The notes: generated from the letters alone by a model not told the origin. 36,755 nucleotides of DNA from a filamentous cyanobacterium CCP2 (GCA_003003615.1 PVWD01000030.1:1-36755); one strand, 5' to 3'; shown: positions 25,732 through 35,014, counted from the first letter of the stretch. Program-made: numbers and translations.

Positions 25732-26655
25732 TTATCCCTGCCATAATTCGAGCTGTAGATCGTAATCTCCAGCTTGTTCCTGAGGAAAGCTTCCGGCTTC
25801 AACCTGCTTGATAATATGGGGAAGAAGCTCTAAAAACTTAGCGTTGTGTTCTAATGCATGTAATGTCCATGCTTTAGGTGAAGCAATATCAGCACGGATG
25901 TATTGCGTGGTATGCAACTTATTAGTAATCATGCCTTCCCAGCGTTCCATTGCACTCCGCCGTGTCAACCATGAAGCAAGTTCTCTTTTCTTAGAAATGT
26001 AACTGACTGGAAGCGGCAGAAAGCTATCAAATCTATGGCGATCGAGTAAGTAGCGACGGGCGGTAAAGACTTTAAAGGTAAAAAACCCTTTTTCATTGTA
26101 AGCGTATTCAGTATCTCGCTGCTTTAAGCTTAGATCTGCATTAGGTGGCCCAGCTAGAGGCGTAATAGTGAGAATTTCGGGGCACTGTTTCAAATACTTG
26201 ATTCCTTCCTCAATCCAGTTATATCCTTCTGCCTGATATAGCAACATATCTGCATCAAAGTGTAGAAAATAGTCACTTTTAGCAGCTTCATAGGCAAAAA
26301 GATAGGCATAAATGGGCGCATCACGAAAGTCATGTGTTTCCCATAAAGAATACCCTAAGTGCTTTTTAATAATTTTGTCACGTACACTTGGGCTATAGTC
26401 AACTTTAACCACCGAATCAATATAACCTTGCTTCACCAAACATTGTGCCGCCGCTTCAAGCTCGCTCATACTAGGCAGGGCTGCACCATTTTTATACCGC
26501 CCTTTCATTGGTGCAGTGTCTATTACTAACATTTTTTCCGCAAAAGGATAATGGCACGCTTTGACAATATGCGGAACGATGTAGGAGAGATAAGGAAGAT
26601 CAGTGAGGCAAATATTGATAGATAAAGTGCAAGTTGCAGGTTCAGGATTCACCAT
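25732..26655 (-). CDS. Putative GT-A glycosyltransferase
   Basis: A 307-residue protein. LSINICLTDLPYL and MLVIDTAP suggest a Rossmann-like donor domain, and FLHFDADMLLY (Asp134 and Asp136) is a DxD metal site preceded by AYEAAKSDYF, which fits the GT-A fold. The N-terminus lacks the usual VSVIIPTYN opening, so it is not a standard GT2. It may belong to a poorly described glycosyltransferase group. It lies between a GT4-like gene (59 bases away) and a pyruvyltransferase-family gene (25 bases away), which supports a role in the same chain. Function is inferred from the DxD motif and context. Confidence 0.65.
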   Translation of the reverse strand: MVNPEPATCTLSINICLTDLPYLSYIVPHIVKACHYPFAEKMLVIDTAPMKGRYKNGAALPSMSELEAAAQCLVKQGYIDSVVKVDYSPSVRDKIIKKHLGYSLWETHDFRDAPIYAYLFAYEAAKSDYFLHFDADMLLYQAEGYNWIEEGIKYLKQCPEILTITPLAGPPNADLSLKQRDTEYAYNEKGFFTFKVFTARRYLLDRHRFDSFLPLPVSYISKKRELASWLTRRSAMERWEGMITNKLHTTQYIRADIASPKAWTLHALEHNAKFLELLPHIIKQVEAGSFPQEQAGDYDLQLELWQG

Positions 26656-26714
26656 GATTAGACGCTAGCCTGTAGATAAATGAGTACAGATGGAAAAATG
26701 TTTTGGAAATGGCC

Positions 26715-27803
26715 CTATTCACTTTGGGTTACTTCATCATAGGTTTGTGCAGTTTGCTCTCCAATCTTTACCCATTCCAACCGATCGCAAGCTTTTACAA
26801 CTGATTGAGTCAGTTGATGATAATCAATTTGAAGGCTGGTTTTCATGGAGTAAAGAAGTCCTAACTCATCACTCGGTTCATAAAGCAATTCACTAGCACA
26901 ATCCAAATATTCAGGAATACTGCCCAATCTGGGTGCAATAATGGGAAGCCCATAGGACATTGCCAAAATTAAACTGCCAGAATTGAGAATATTTTGATAG
27001 GGCAGGACTACAACGCTTGCGGCACTAAAGAATAGATGAATGCGATCGTCTTCTACAAATTCAGGAATAAGGACAATGTTGTCAACACCTGAATCGTTAA
27101 TTTTCTGTCTTAAAGTTGCTGCATAGGCTTCTCTCGCTTTGCCAACGATGAGTAAAGTGTGTCCCTGAAATTTCTCTCGGTGTTCTATCCAAACATCTAA
27201 AAGCGTTTCAATTCCTTTATACGGTCGCAGTAACCCCAAGTTCAGGAAGATTTGTCCATCCAGTGGTAAACCTAACTCTTTTCGTGCTAAGGAAGCATCT
27301 ATGGGCGGCTTATAGACATCGCGATAGTGCCCATGTAAGATGACAGCTGCTTTTTGTGAAGGGAATTGATATTCTTGGGCGATCGGTTCCAGAGTAGCCT
27401 GATTGTGCAGGATAATGCGATCGGCAAATCTCGCAATGTTGCGTCGCACCCAACGTTCAATTTCTGGAAAGGCACTTTCATGGTTAACCCGATTGTGAAT
27501 TGTCCAGATTACTTTTACGCCAAAAAGTTTTACAAGTGCCACATCTAGCAAAAACTTAATGGCATAGAAGCCTCTAGCAAAGCGGCTTTTCCCCTTCAAA
27601 TAAGGCAATATCCAATGGAGATGAATCAGGTCATATTGCTGTTGAGTAAAGGCAATCTCGCGCAACAGAGGCAACCCTCGACGATAGCCTTGAGGAAAAT
27701 AAACATCAACACCCTGCTTTTTTAGAGACTGCTCCAATAGGGTTTGATAGGGATTTGCCTGACGATTGTCGGGCAGCATTAATACAGAGAGTGGTCTACT
27801 CAT
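26715..27803 (-). CDS. GT4/GT94-like glycosyltransferase without E-x7-E
   Basis: A 362-residue GT-B protein. The first half has DLIHLHWILPYLKGKSR and IWTIHNRVNHE, a pattern seen in beta-mannosyltransferase-like enzymes (AceC/GumI type). The donor domain has NLGLLRPYKGIETLL, LIVGKA and VVLPYQNILNSGSLILAMSYGLPIIAP. At the place of E-x7-E stands N-x7-L (NILNSGSLIL), consistent with a non-retaining or otherwise different subgroup. It lies 5 bases after the stop of the next gene upstream, so the two are probably co-translated. A GDP-mannose donor is a guess by analogy. Confidence 0.82.
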   Translation of the reverse strand: MSRPLSVLMLPDNRQANPYQTLLEQSLKKQGVDVYFPQGYRRGLPLLREIAFTQQQYDLIHLHWILPYLKGKSRFARGFYAIKFLLDVALVKLFGVKVIWTIHNRVNHESAFPEIERWVRRNIARFADRIILHNQATLEPIAQEYQFPSQKAAVILHGHYRDVYKPPIDASLARKELGLPLDGQIFLNLGLLRPYKGIETLLDVWIEHREKFQGHTLLIVGKAREAYAATLRQKINDSGVDNIVLIPEFVEDDRIHLFFSAASVVVLPYQNILNSGSLILAMSYGLPIIAPRLGSIPEYLDCASELLYEPSDELGLLYSMKTSLQIDYHQLTQSVVKACDRLEWVKIGEQTAQTYDEVTQSE

Positions 27804-27808
27804 GATGT

Positions 27809-28711
27809 TTATCGATTTAGCGCACTCAAAAAGCCATTTTTGACCAATCGCTGAATTCCCTCGCTGTACATTAAATGTCGAATTTTTCCAACATAGTGCC
27901 GACTGGGAGAATCACCAATTCCACCTTCTAAATGCACGTCGTATTCTGGAGGTAACAGTTCAGCTCCATAGCGACAGCTAAACAAAGCATAGAGGGTTTG
28001 TTCAATTCTCCAGAAGTAGCCAATGATGTCAGGTAATCCTAAAAATTCTTCAATCCAATCTAAATTTAGAGAATCCTTGTGAATCAGCCCTAACCCAGAG
28101 TTAAACCGATCGATTAACTCCACACCGCATTTCTCACGAACAATTGTCGGATCAACAGTGTATGCACTCGCAACATCACCATTTACGGTATTGAGCTTGT
28201 AATCCGGATCTTCGATACGCTGTAGCAATGCAGCTGGCTCAGCAAAGAAGAGAACGTCACTATCTAAGAGCAACATTCGATCGGTTTCTAAGTAGGCAGC
28301 AAAGTCAAACACTTTAGGAGATAAATGATTGGTTTTGCGAAACTCTAAACAACGAGGATGTGCCTGTAAAGTTTCCAATACGAAGCGATCGGCACTGGGA
28401 CGGTCAATGATACGAGCGTCGGGAAAGTGATAGTGTAAAGTTGCTCGATTATCTTCTGTTAATGTTCCGTCATCGTGAATGCAGAGGGCATAGCGGCGAT
28501 CGGAATAGTGATAGAAAGTCTTAAGTGCCCAGATTAAATTCAGCCAGTCTTTCTCATAGGTGAGAACGTGAATTTCGCAGGTGCGATCGGTGGTATTGGC
28601 GATCGGTTTGGTTTGGAGAATGCGTTGGCGCACGGTGTCCCGGTAGTAGGCTGTTCCCAAACCATGCTGATACTTTTGGCGAATTTTTAGGGCGATAGAA
28701 CCAAGGGACAT
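27809..28711 (-). CDS. GT8-like nucleotide-diphosphosugar transferase
   Basis: A 300-residue GT-A protein. After a basic N-terminus, CEIHVLTYEKD opens the nucleotide-binding domain, SPKVFDFAAYL corresponds to the GT8 region before the metal site, and MLLLDSDVLFF (Asp150 and Asp152) is the DxD. FNSGLGLIHKDS and the late EGGIGDSPSRHYVGK loop match the fold of GT8-type enzymes, although overall similarity looks weak. It would transfer a hexose to the glycan on the cytoplasmic face. It lies 129 bases after a pyruvyltransferase-family gene and 5 bases before the GT4/94-like gene. Confidence 0.73.
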   Translation of the reverse strand: MSLGSIALKIRQKYQHGLGTAYYRDTVRQRILQTKPIANTTDRTCEIHVLTYEKDWLNLIWALKTFYHYSDRRYALCIHDDGTLTEDNRATLHYHFPDARIIDRPSADRFVLETLQAHPRCLEFRKTNHLSPKVFDFAAYLETDRMLLLDSDVLFFAEPAALLQRIEDPDYKLNTVNGDVASAYTVDPTIVREKCGVELIDRFNSGLGLIHKDSLNLDWIEEFLGLPDIIGYFWRIEQTLYALFSCRYGAELLPPEYDVHLEGGIGDSPSRHYVGKIRHLMYSEGIQRLVKNGFLSALNR

Positions 28712-28840
28712 GGGTGTTTTAATGCCTCCGAAACAATTTCCTAGCGATCGAGATATCTTTTCAGAACAAGTGAACCCTTCTATTTATGCACTTCACTACT
28801 TCAATAGATGGCCCCGGATAAAGTGTATTCACCCATAAAT

Positions 28841-29824
28841 TCAAGATTTTATATATGCTTTGATTTTTCGCAGTAGGCTTTGTTGGCGGACAGCTTTGAC
28901 TTGTTGAACTTGCTGTACACTAGCAGATAAGAGATTGCGGAGTTCTTCGCCTTCATGTTTAAGACATTCACCAACATTTTGAATACGTGCCAAAATTTCG
29001 GGAGTATTTGCCTGCAAGTATTCTAGTTTGGCTGGTAAAGCCTCCACATCAAAAGCTCCTACACTCAAGTCGAGCAAATCGTTATCTTCCAACACTCGCT
29101 TTACTTTGTCATCGTACAAAATTGCGATGAAAGGAACACCGATTTGTAGGGCAAATACAATCGAGTGAAACCGCGTTCCAATTAAGTAATCACATTCATA
29201 AAGTGGGTTCACTGTAAAATCATCGGGCACATTTTCAAACTCAAGTGTATGAAAAATATCCGAATCATGTTTTGCACCAAATCGTAAGGGAAACGGCACA
29301 ATGTTTCCTATCTCACGAATGCGTTCACCCCAAACGAGCGGATCATAGCCCTGAGGATGTTTAGAAGCAAGGCTGAGAGCGATTAAACCACTATTAGGGA
29401 ATTTCTGCCTGGTAGGGTAGGGAAACATCCAGGTTAGGTCTGGCAAAACTTTCACCTTCGGGTGGTTATCTAACAGTTGATGGCTTTTCTGATCTCGCAC
29501 AACAAATAGTTCGGAGTGCTCCACCATCCACAACAAATCTGGCTTTAGGTCTTCATTTAGTTCATTAATTCCTAACCCTGCAACACCAAAGGGCTTTTTG
29601 CTTTTTGCTAACCAAGCTGTAATTTTTTCCCAGATGCCAACGCGCGTCCAAACCAAACCACCTCCGCCAATCAAAATAAAATCAAACCAATCCGTTGGCG
29701 GTGGATCTTGGTTATGAGGCAACAAGACTACCGTATGGGGATGCAATGCCCGCACTAGTGATTGTCCAAGCCGATCATCACCATAATTTAATTGGTGATA
29801 GTAGCCAAAGACTGCAATTTTCAT
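28841..29824 (-). CDS. Polysaccharide pyruvyltransferase-family protein, CsaB/WcaK-like
   Basis: A 327-residue protein of the pyruvyltransferase family. It has FGYYHQLNYGDDRLGQSLV at the start, LIGGGGLVW at about residues 52-60, VVRDQKSHQLL, DLTWMFPYP, and GTRFHSIVFALQIGVPFIAI with the catalytic-type histidine. These are the standard features of the CsaB/WcaK-type subgroup. It may add a pyruvate ketal to a sugar, as CsaB does to cell-wall glycan, or act as a related transferase. It follows the GT2 gene by 25 bases. It differs clearly in length and motifs from the other two members in this window. Confidence 0.87.
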   Translation of the reverse strand: MKIAVFGYYHQLNYGDDRLGQSLVRALHPHTVVLLPHNQDPPPTDWFDFILIGGGGLVWTRVGIWEKITAWLAKSKKPFGVAGLGINELNEDLKPDLLWMVEHSELFVVRDQKSHQLLDNHPKVKVLPDLTWMFPYPTRQKFPNSGLIALSLASKHPQGYDPLVWGERIREIGNIVPFPLRFGAKHDSDIFHTLEFENVPDDFTVNPLYECDYLIGTRFHSIVFALQIGVPFIAILYDDKVKRVLEDNDLLDLSVGAFDVEALPAKLEYLQANTPEILARIQNVGECLKHEGEELRNLLSASVQQVQQVKAVRQQSLLRKIKAYIKS

Positions 29825-29849
29825 TCCAAAAACCTATTACTTGATTACC

Positions 29850-30887
29850 TTATGCTCTAATCATGAATTGTTGAAACTGCTGAACCGATCGCTTTATGCC
29901 AATCAAAGAGTTCCAAAAACGAGATGCAGTTTGTTCACCCAGCAAAAAACCTAACAATAACCAGTAAGACTTAGCCGTAAATGGTTTTGATTGAAACGCC
30001 CGAATTAAATATTTCAAACTGGAACCATAGAATCCGGATTGTCGAGCAACTAAGCACCATTTACAATATGCTTCATAGTCTGCTGTATATTTTACTGGTG
30101 TAGCTGAATGTTTTTTTGTATTTGATTCAGAGTCCCTTCGCTCCGATAATTCTTGATACAGTTCGGGAATACTTACATCCAACTCAGCCGACGCTTTGTC
30201 GAGAATTGAGCGTCTAATTTCATTAATTCTTGCGCGGTTTCTGGTATGGGAAACGCTACCAATATGCCAGCGATATTGTAATAACCGTTCCGATAAATTT
30301 GCTAACTTGCCTTGCCTTGCTAACCTCAGAAATAAATCCACATCTTCAAAGTGATATTCCTGCACATATCCACCCACTGCCCGGACTACATCAGTTCGCA
30401 TCATTACAGTTGGGTGGCAAATGCGCGATCCTTTCCATTCGAGTAATTCTGCAACCAATTGTTCATGCTCTTGGGTAATCTCTGGCATACAAAGCACATC
30501 ATTCTCCGGATCGATGATGGTTAGAGCCGTTCCCAAAGCAACACAATTAGGATGTTTTTCTAAGTAATTGACCTGCAATTCAAACCGTTGAGGAAGAGCA
30601 ATGTCATCACCATCCATCCTGGCAATGTATTTACCTTTTACAAGTTCCACACCCTTTTGCAAGGTTTTACACAGCCCCATATTGGAATGATGATGAACCT
30701 GAATTCGTGCATCCTGTTGAGCAAACTCTTTGGCAATATTTAAGCTACCATCCGTTGAGCCATCGTCTAGAAGTAACAACTCAAAATTGGAATAAGTTTG
30801 TTGCAAAATGCTTTGAATAGCAGATTTCAAATACTTTTCGCTGTTATAGAAAGGCAACAGGACAGATACCAGAGGAGAATTGCTCAT
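29850..30887 (-). CDS. GT2 glycosyltransferase
   Basis: A 345-residue GT-A enzyme with VSVLLPFYNSEKYL, LLLDDGSTDGSL, the metal site RMDGDDIALPQR, CHPTVMMR, and FEDVDLFLRLARQGKL. The DGDD-type motif and the CHPTVM segment are common in GT2 enzymes of capsule and O-antigen clusters. About 90 C-terminal residues form helices (AYCKWCLVARQSGFYGSSLKYL). It lies 58 bases after the sialyltransferase-like gene, so it may act next to the nonulosonate module. The donor sugar is unknown. Confidence 0.92.
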   Translation of the reverse strand: MSNSPLVSVLLPFYNSEKYLKSAIQSILQQTYSNFELLLLDDGSTDGSLNIAKEFAQQDARIQVHHHSNMGLCKTLQKGVELVKGKYIARMDGDDIALPQRFELQVNYLEKHPNCVALGTALTIIDPENDVLCMPEITQEHEQLVAELLEWKGSRICHPTVMMRTDVVRAVGGYVQEYHFEDVDLFLRLARQGKLANLSERLLQYRWHIGSVSHTRNRARINEIRRSILDKASAELDVSIPELYQELSERRDSESNTKKHSATPVKYTADYEAYCKWCLVARQSGFYGSSLKYLIRAFQSKPFTAKSYWLLLGFLLGEQTASRFWNSLIGIKRSVQQFQQFMIRA

Positions 30888-30945
30888 AGGACGATCTTCA
30901 GTGCTGTAGGACAGATAACAAATGCAAAAAGCCGAGTAATTTCAT

Positions 30946-32085
30946 CTAAACTGCTTCTTCAATGATAGACAGTGTTAGCTCAGATAGCTGCCGAAAATCG
31001 CCCTTGAGAAAATCCAATAGGGGTCTAACACAAGTTACAGTCTTAATGCCAAAAATCTGCTTCATGTAAAAGAGCGAACTACTCAAGGTTGAACCACACA
31101 AATCAATGTTGCTTTCTGCAACAATTACTTCGATCGGCAATTTTTGCTCATTAGACAGATAAACAAAATTATCCAGTTCTACAATTTCCTGAATGTCCTC
31201 AAATAAGGGCTTTTGGTTGCGGGGATGCTCTTTCCAAAGAATCGTATATCCTTGCTCATTGAGCCTCCGAATGGTATCAGCGAAAACTTCAACTTCTCGC
31301 TCTCTAGGGAAGGATTGTAAATGGCTCAGGTTCGACCCTAAGAGTAATGCTGTTTTTGAATTACTCGGAGTATCTGCCAACCGAGATTCGCACTGAAGGC
31401 GATGATTTAGATCAACAAAAAACGATCGCAGCAAATCTGGTTCAACAAATTCAATCGGCACCTTCTGCAAAGTTGACGGAATAGGAATTTGCGTCCCAAG
31501 AACCGAATAAACTTTTTTAATTCGGCGCAAATGGGAACGCTTCACCCCTTCATGCTGCCAATCAATTCTGTGGGATATAACCTCGCCAAATAAGTGTTTG
31601 TATCCAGATAGAGTCTTTCTCAGATTAGACCAATCGATCGGCGGTGAATGAATTAAGTAACTTGTTGGTGCATAGGTGTGCAGCCCATCTTCATAGATGA
31701 CGATCGCCGCTTTAGAGAAAATATCGGCACATAATCTTTCATCGCGAAACTGGATTTTACAGAGCCAAACTTCATCCACTGTCGCTGGGCTGTTTAGGTG
31801 GAAGGATTGCAGGATTTGCTGAACGGGAAGATGATCCGCTTTATTCTGTTGAGGATTCCAATCTGCGGTTGTCCAGTCAACTTGAATCACGCCATCCCAA
31901 TTCCAGAAAGCATCACAAATCGTTTTAACAAACTCTACAAGCTTAGTGTTTGCAGTTTTGCGAGAATAAAGCACCAGATAATCTTGATACTTTACCTCTG
32001 GATGTTTGGCTCTTTCCTGTAAAAAGGCAGCCGCAACCATGCAAAGCTGCCAGATACCATTGACAAAAACTAATCGTGTTTTCAT
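30946..32085 (-). CDS. Polysialyltransferase-like enzyme (putative CMP-nonulosonate transferase)
   Basis: A 379-residue GT-B-like protein without clear membrane segments. It carries three motifs of bacterial sialyltransferases (families GT38, GT52, GT80): an acidic-acidic-Gly site, YEDG at residues 131-134; an HP motif, KEHPR at 285-289; and a Ser-rich motif, GSTLSSSLFY at 331-340. The opening RLVFVNGIWQL also resembles the alpha-2,8-polysialyltransferase family (PF07388). Its ATG is two bases after the stop of the NeuB fusion, and neuA is in the same run, so the donor is probably the CMP-nonulosonate made by those two. It could add a single residue or build a polymer. The motif match is by eye and needs a profile search. 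Confidence 0.75.
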   Translation of the reverse strand: MKTRLVFVNGIWQLCMVAAAFLQERAKHPEVKYQDYLVLYSRKTANTKLVEFVKTICDAFWNWDGVIQVDWTTADWNPQQNKADHLPVQQILQSFHLNSPATVDEVWLCKIQFRDERLCADIFSKAAIVIYEDGLHTYAPTSYLIHSPPIDWSNLRKTLSGYKHLFGEVISHRIDWQHEGVKRSHLRRIKKVYSVLGTQIPIPSTLQKVPIEFVEPDLLRSFFVDLNHRLQCESRLADTPSNSKTALLLGSNLSHLQSFPREREVEVFADTIRRLNEQGYTILWKEHPRNQKPLFEDIQEIVELDNFVYLSNEQKLPIEVIVAESNIDLCGSTLSSSLFYMKQIFGIKTVTCVRPLLDFLKGDFRQLSELTLSIIEEAV

Positions 32086-32087
32086 GC

Positions 32088-34334
32088 TTAAAACACTTTC
32101 TCTAACCGTTCTAGGGCAATCCAGAACCCTTCCCCTTCATTCTTATGCCCCTGCCAAATTTCGGGAATAAATGAAGCTTTAGGTGCTGTTTTATCTAAGT
32201 CCTCAGCCAGGGCAGGAAAATCAATTTCCCCCTCGCCAATTTGCAGCCCTTCACCATCAATACCCTGGGCATCCGCAATGTGCAGGTGAGCGGTATAAAG
32301 CCCAATCTGCTCCACAAACTCCTTAAATGACCACTTGTGATGGGTACAGGCTAGCTTGGAGTGGGACACATCCAGACAGACCCGGTAGCCATTGGTGCGG
32401 CAAAATTCTGCCGTGTCTTGGGGATCAACAAACAGATTGTGGTGTCTTTGTCCACCAAAGTGCCAGGGAAAAGGCGGCATTGTTTGGGGAATGATTTCTA
32501 CCCCTTCCATATCAAGCTGCGCCAGACTGTCGAGCAGCAGTTCGTATAGCTTGCCTCGATCCGAAAGTGGTAAGGGAGCATCAATGGTAAAACCGCCCAC
32601 ATTCGTCACAATGCAGGGACGATCGGTTTTTTGAAAGAAGGGTTTCAGTTGGCGCGTTAAGTCAATCACCCGTTGCAGTTCTGCAATGGAATGCTGCCGA
32701 TAGTTTGGATCGGGTGAACACAAATCCAGCAAGTGATCACCAGCAAATAACTCTGGGCTGTGAACCACAAAATCCAGGTCGTAGGGGCGATCGAAGAATT
32801 GGTTAATGTCCTGCTCCAGGTCTTTGTAACTGAGGTGAAATTCCAGCAGATCTGGATTCGTCTTTTGCAACAGTCCTTGGAAGTCGTGGTAGCGGACGGG
32901 AACTCCCCAAGGGCGACGGAAACGGTAAGGACGGGCTTCCACCTGCGCTACGTCTAAATCACTGGGAAAGAAGAAATCTCCTGCCTTAAAAGGTCGCTGA
33001 GCCGTTTTGCCAATGAGTTCTTGCTTACGGTTGGGTTGCAGTCCTCGTCCAGGACTTTTGACCTCAATCATGTCAGCCGTGATGACCTGCCCAACTTCCA
33101 AGTTGCAGTTGATCACTAAACTTTTTGCCAATGTCTCCCGATTCATCAGTTCACCCTGGCTAAGACGGCGTTCTGCACTGCTGCCCATTGATAATTCAAC
33201 TTGGCGAATCCCCTCTATCATTTGACGAAACTCGTGGGGCAGGAGGCTGACCTTGTGGTCATTGCCTTCCATTGATTTGTCAAGCGTGAAGTGCTTTTCA
33301 ATCACCTTTGCACCTCGCGCTACAGAAGCGATCGCCACATGAATTCCGCGTTCGTGACCAGAGTAACCCACTGGACAATCACCTAATTCCTTCAGCCGAT
33401 CGAGGTAGTTCAGATTTACATCCTTAAAGGGTGCAGGATAGGTGGAATTGCAGTGTAATAGTACGTACATTGCTCCTAACCGTTGTAGGAGTCGAGCCGA
33501 TTCAGCAATTTCTGCTTCAGTGGACATTCCCGTAGAGCAAAGAAGCGGCTTACCTGTTTTCGCCAGAGCCGTCAACAGTTCATGGTTCGTCAAATCCGCA
33601 GAAGCAACTTTATACGCTTCCATGCCGTAAGACTCTAGCGCAGCAAGACTTTCCACATCCCAAGGAGTGCAGAGCGGTAAGATATTTTGCGCCTTGCAGT
33701 AGTCGAAAATGGCAATCATTTCATCGGGCGTGAGTTGGAATCGGCTCAACAAATCCAGGGTGTACTGTGAACCCAAATCCTCGCTAGCATCATTGGCATT
33801 ACCCGCATTGTGATATAGCGTTTTGAGATCCCGCATTTGAAATTTGGCGCAGTCCGCTCCCGCAGCAACCGCTTCATCTACTAGCCGTTTTGCTAACTCC
33901 AGGCTGCCATTATGATTGTTGCCAATTTCTGCAATTACAAAGGTCGGAGAGTGGGCATCGATCGTGAAGTTGCCAATCCGAATACCATCAGGTCTGCGAC
34001 GGGCGATCGCGACTAAGTGGCGGTTTTGATCCAGTAAAGGAATAAACTCAATTTCGTTAGAAAAACAAGCCTGAATTTTTTCTGGATCATCTGTATGGTG
34101 AGCAAACTTATAGTGTTTGTTTGTGATTCGCGAAACCGGCTGATTCAGGTTAATGGTTTCCTGTTGGGTCAACCAGCGGCGAAAGTCACCATCGGTCAAA
34201 ACGCCTTCCAGTTCACCGGATTCAGTGACGGAGAAAATGATCCGGCTTTTGTTGTCACTGATCTTTTTGAGCGCGTTGATGATGTCGTCTTCAGCAAAGA
34301 CGATGTATTTAGAAAGGTTTTTTTCGATGATCAT
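32088..34334 (-). CDS. neuB: Four-part NeuB fusion: CBS pair, nonulosonate synthase, SAF domain, TIM-barrel sugar isomerase-like domain
   Basis: A 748-residue cytoplasmic protein. Residues 1-118 look like a CBS pair (GVLTDGDFRRWL near 44-55). Residues 125-375 are the NeuB barrel, which condenses phosphoenolpyruvate with an N-acyl sugar: FVIAEIGNNHNGS, CTPWDVESL, YKVASAD, LCSTGMS, LLHCNSTYP, GYSGHERG, EKHFTLD. Residues 400-462 are the SAF (antifreeze-like) lid: KSLVINCNLEVGQ, SPGRGL, GKTAQRPFKAGD. Residues 470-748 resemble xylose-isomerase-like or AP-endonuclease-2 barrels, with likely metal ligands in VEII, CLDVSH, HLHIAD and FIPEIW. Typical NeuB is about 340-350 residues, so this is twice the size. 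The ATG overlaps the neuA stop (ATGA). The last domain might remodel the sugar substrate; that is inference. Confidence 0.88.
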   Translation of the reverse strand: MIIEKNLSKYIVFAEDDIINALKKISDNKSRIIFSVTESGELEGVLTDGDFRRWLTQQETINLNQPVSRITNKHYKFAHHTDDPEKIQACFSNEIEFIPLLDQNRHLVAIARRRPDGIRIGNFTIDAHSPTFVIAEIGNNHNGSLELAKRLVDEAVAAGADCAKFQMRDLKTLYHNAGNANDASEDLGSQYTLDLLSRFQLTPDEMIAIFDYCKAQNILPLCTPWDVESLAALESYGMEAYKVASADLTNHELLTALAKTGKPLLCSTGMSTEAEIAESARLLQRLGAMYVLLHCNSTYPAPFKDVNLNYLDRLKELGDCPVGYSGHERGIHVAIASVARGAKVIEKHFTLDKSMEGNDHKVSLLPHEFRQMIEGIRQVELSMGSSAERRLSQGELMNRETLAKSLVINCNLEVGQVITADMIEVKSPGRGLQPNRKQELIGKTAQRPFKAGDFFFPSDLDVAQVEARPYRFRRPWGVPVRYHDFQGLLQKTNPDLLEFHLSYKDLEQDINQFFDRPYDLDFVVHSPELFAGDHLLDLCSPDPNYRQHSIAELQRVIDLTRQLKPFFQKTDRPCIVTNVGGFTIDAPLPLSDRGKLYELLLDSLAQLDMEGVEIIPQTMPPFPWHFGGQRHHNLFVDPQDTAEFCRTNGYRVCLDVSHSKLACTHHKWSFKEFVEQIGLYTAHLHIADAQGIDGEGLQIGEGEIDFPALAEDLDKTAPKASFIPEIWQGHKNEGEGFWIALERLEKVF

Positions 34335-35014
34335 ACGGATTGGGGTTGCTTGCTCAGTAGGAATTCAATGTATTCAAAGTCAGCGATCGAATCAATTTCC
34401 CAGCTTTGTTCTTCTGACATCTCATAAAGGGAAATTTTGCCACCCAAACGGTTGTTTAGTTCCTTCAGCACCCAGGGTTTGAAGACGTAAATCGAACCGT
34501 TCTCCATATACTGCGGGTTCATATCCTGACGGCGTTTCCGATTACGGTAATCATAATTAATCGACGTAGCACCGCCATCCACCCGTTCCCAGATAAACCG
34601 ATGGTTTGGTGAAACAGATAAAAGTGAATCTGAATTTTCATCCCGCAGTTGAGAAATTGCCTGATCGATATCCGTTCCGCTTCGCAGGGGAGAGGTACAC
34701 TGTAGAAATACAATCAGTTCGGGCATCACCCCGGCTTGTTCAATTTCATTCACCGCATGAATTAGTGCTGATTCCGACGATGCAGTATCCCCTGCCAACT
34801 CTGCAGGACGATGAATAATCTCTGCACCGTACTGGACAGACACTTCAGCAATGGCAGGATCATCTGTGGATACATAAACACGATCGACCCGTTGCGATTC
34901 GGTACAGTCTTGTATGGAGTGGGCAATCAGAGGAAGTCCGGCTAACGAACGAATGTTTTTACCCGGAACGCCCTTGGAGCCGCCACGAGCAGGGATGATA
35001 GCGATAGTAGTCAC
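34331..35014 (-). CDS. neuA: CMP-nonulosonate (acylneuraminate) cytidylyltransferase
   Basis: An enzyme of about 227 residues that activates a nonulosonic acid with CTP. It opens with TTIAIIPARGGSKGVPGKNI, the CTP-binding signature of NeuA and KdsB-type enzymes, and has HSIQDCTES, VYVSTDDPAIAEV, LQCTSPLR and a late NGSIYVFKPW. I choose the GTG at 35014, because it gives the usual short family N-terminus; a TTG at 35035 would add seven residues. It overlaps neuB by 4 bases. The real substrate may be sialic, legionaminic or pseudaminic acid; the sequence alone does not decide. Identification of the family is firm. Confidence 0.92.
   Translation of the reverse strand: MTTIAIIPARGGSKGVPGKNIRSLAGLPLIAHSIQDCTESQRVDRVYVSTDDPAIAEVSVQYGAEIIHRPAELAGDTASSESALIHAVNEIEQAGVMPELIVFLQCTSPLRSGTDIDQAISQLRDENSDSLLSVSPNHRFIWERVDGGATSINYDYRNRKRRQDMNPQYMENGSIYVFKPWVLKELNNRLGGKISLYEMSEEQSWEIDSIADFEYIEFLLSKQPQSV

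Noticed and set aside
32088-32930. C-terminal barrel of the NeuB fusion considered as a DNA-repair AP endonuclease
   Set aside because: The fold family is shared with sugar isomerases, and its fusion to a sugar-acid synthase makes a sugar substrate far more likely than DNA.
34095-34482. Two overlapping plus-strand open frames of about 110 codons opposite neuA and neuB
   Set aside because: They lie fully antisense to well-supported genes, show no recognisable domain, and have a composition expected of the opposite strand of coding DNA.
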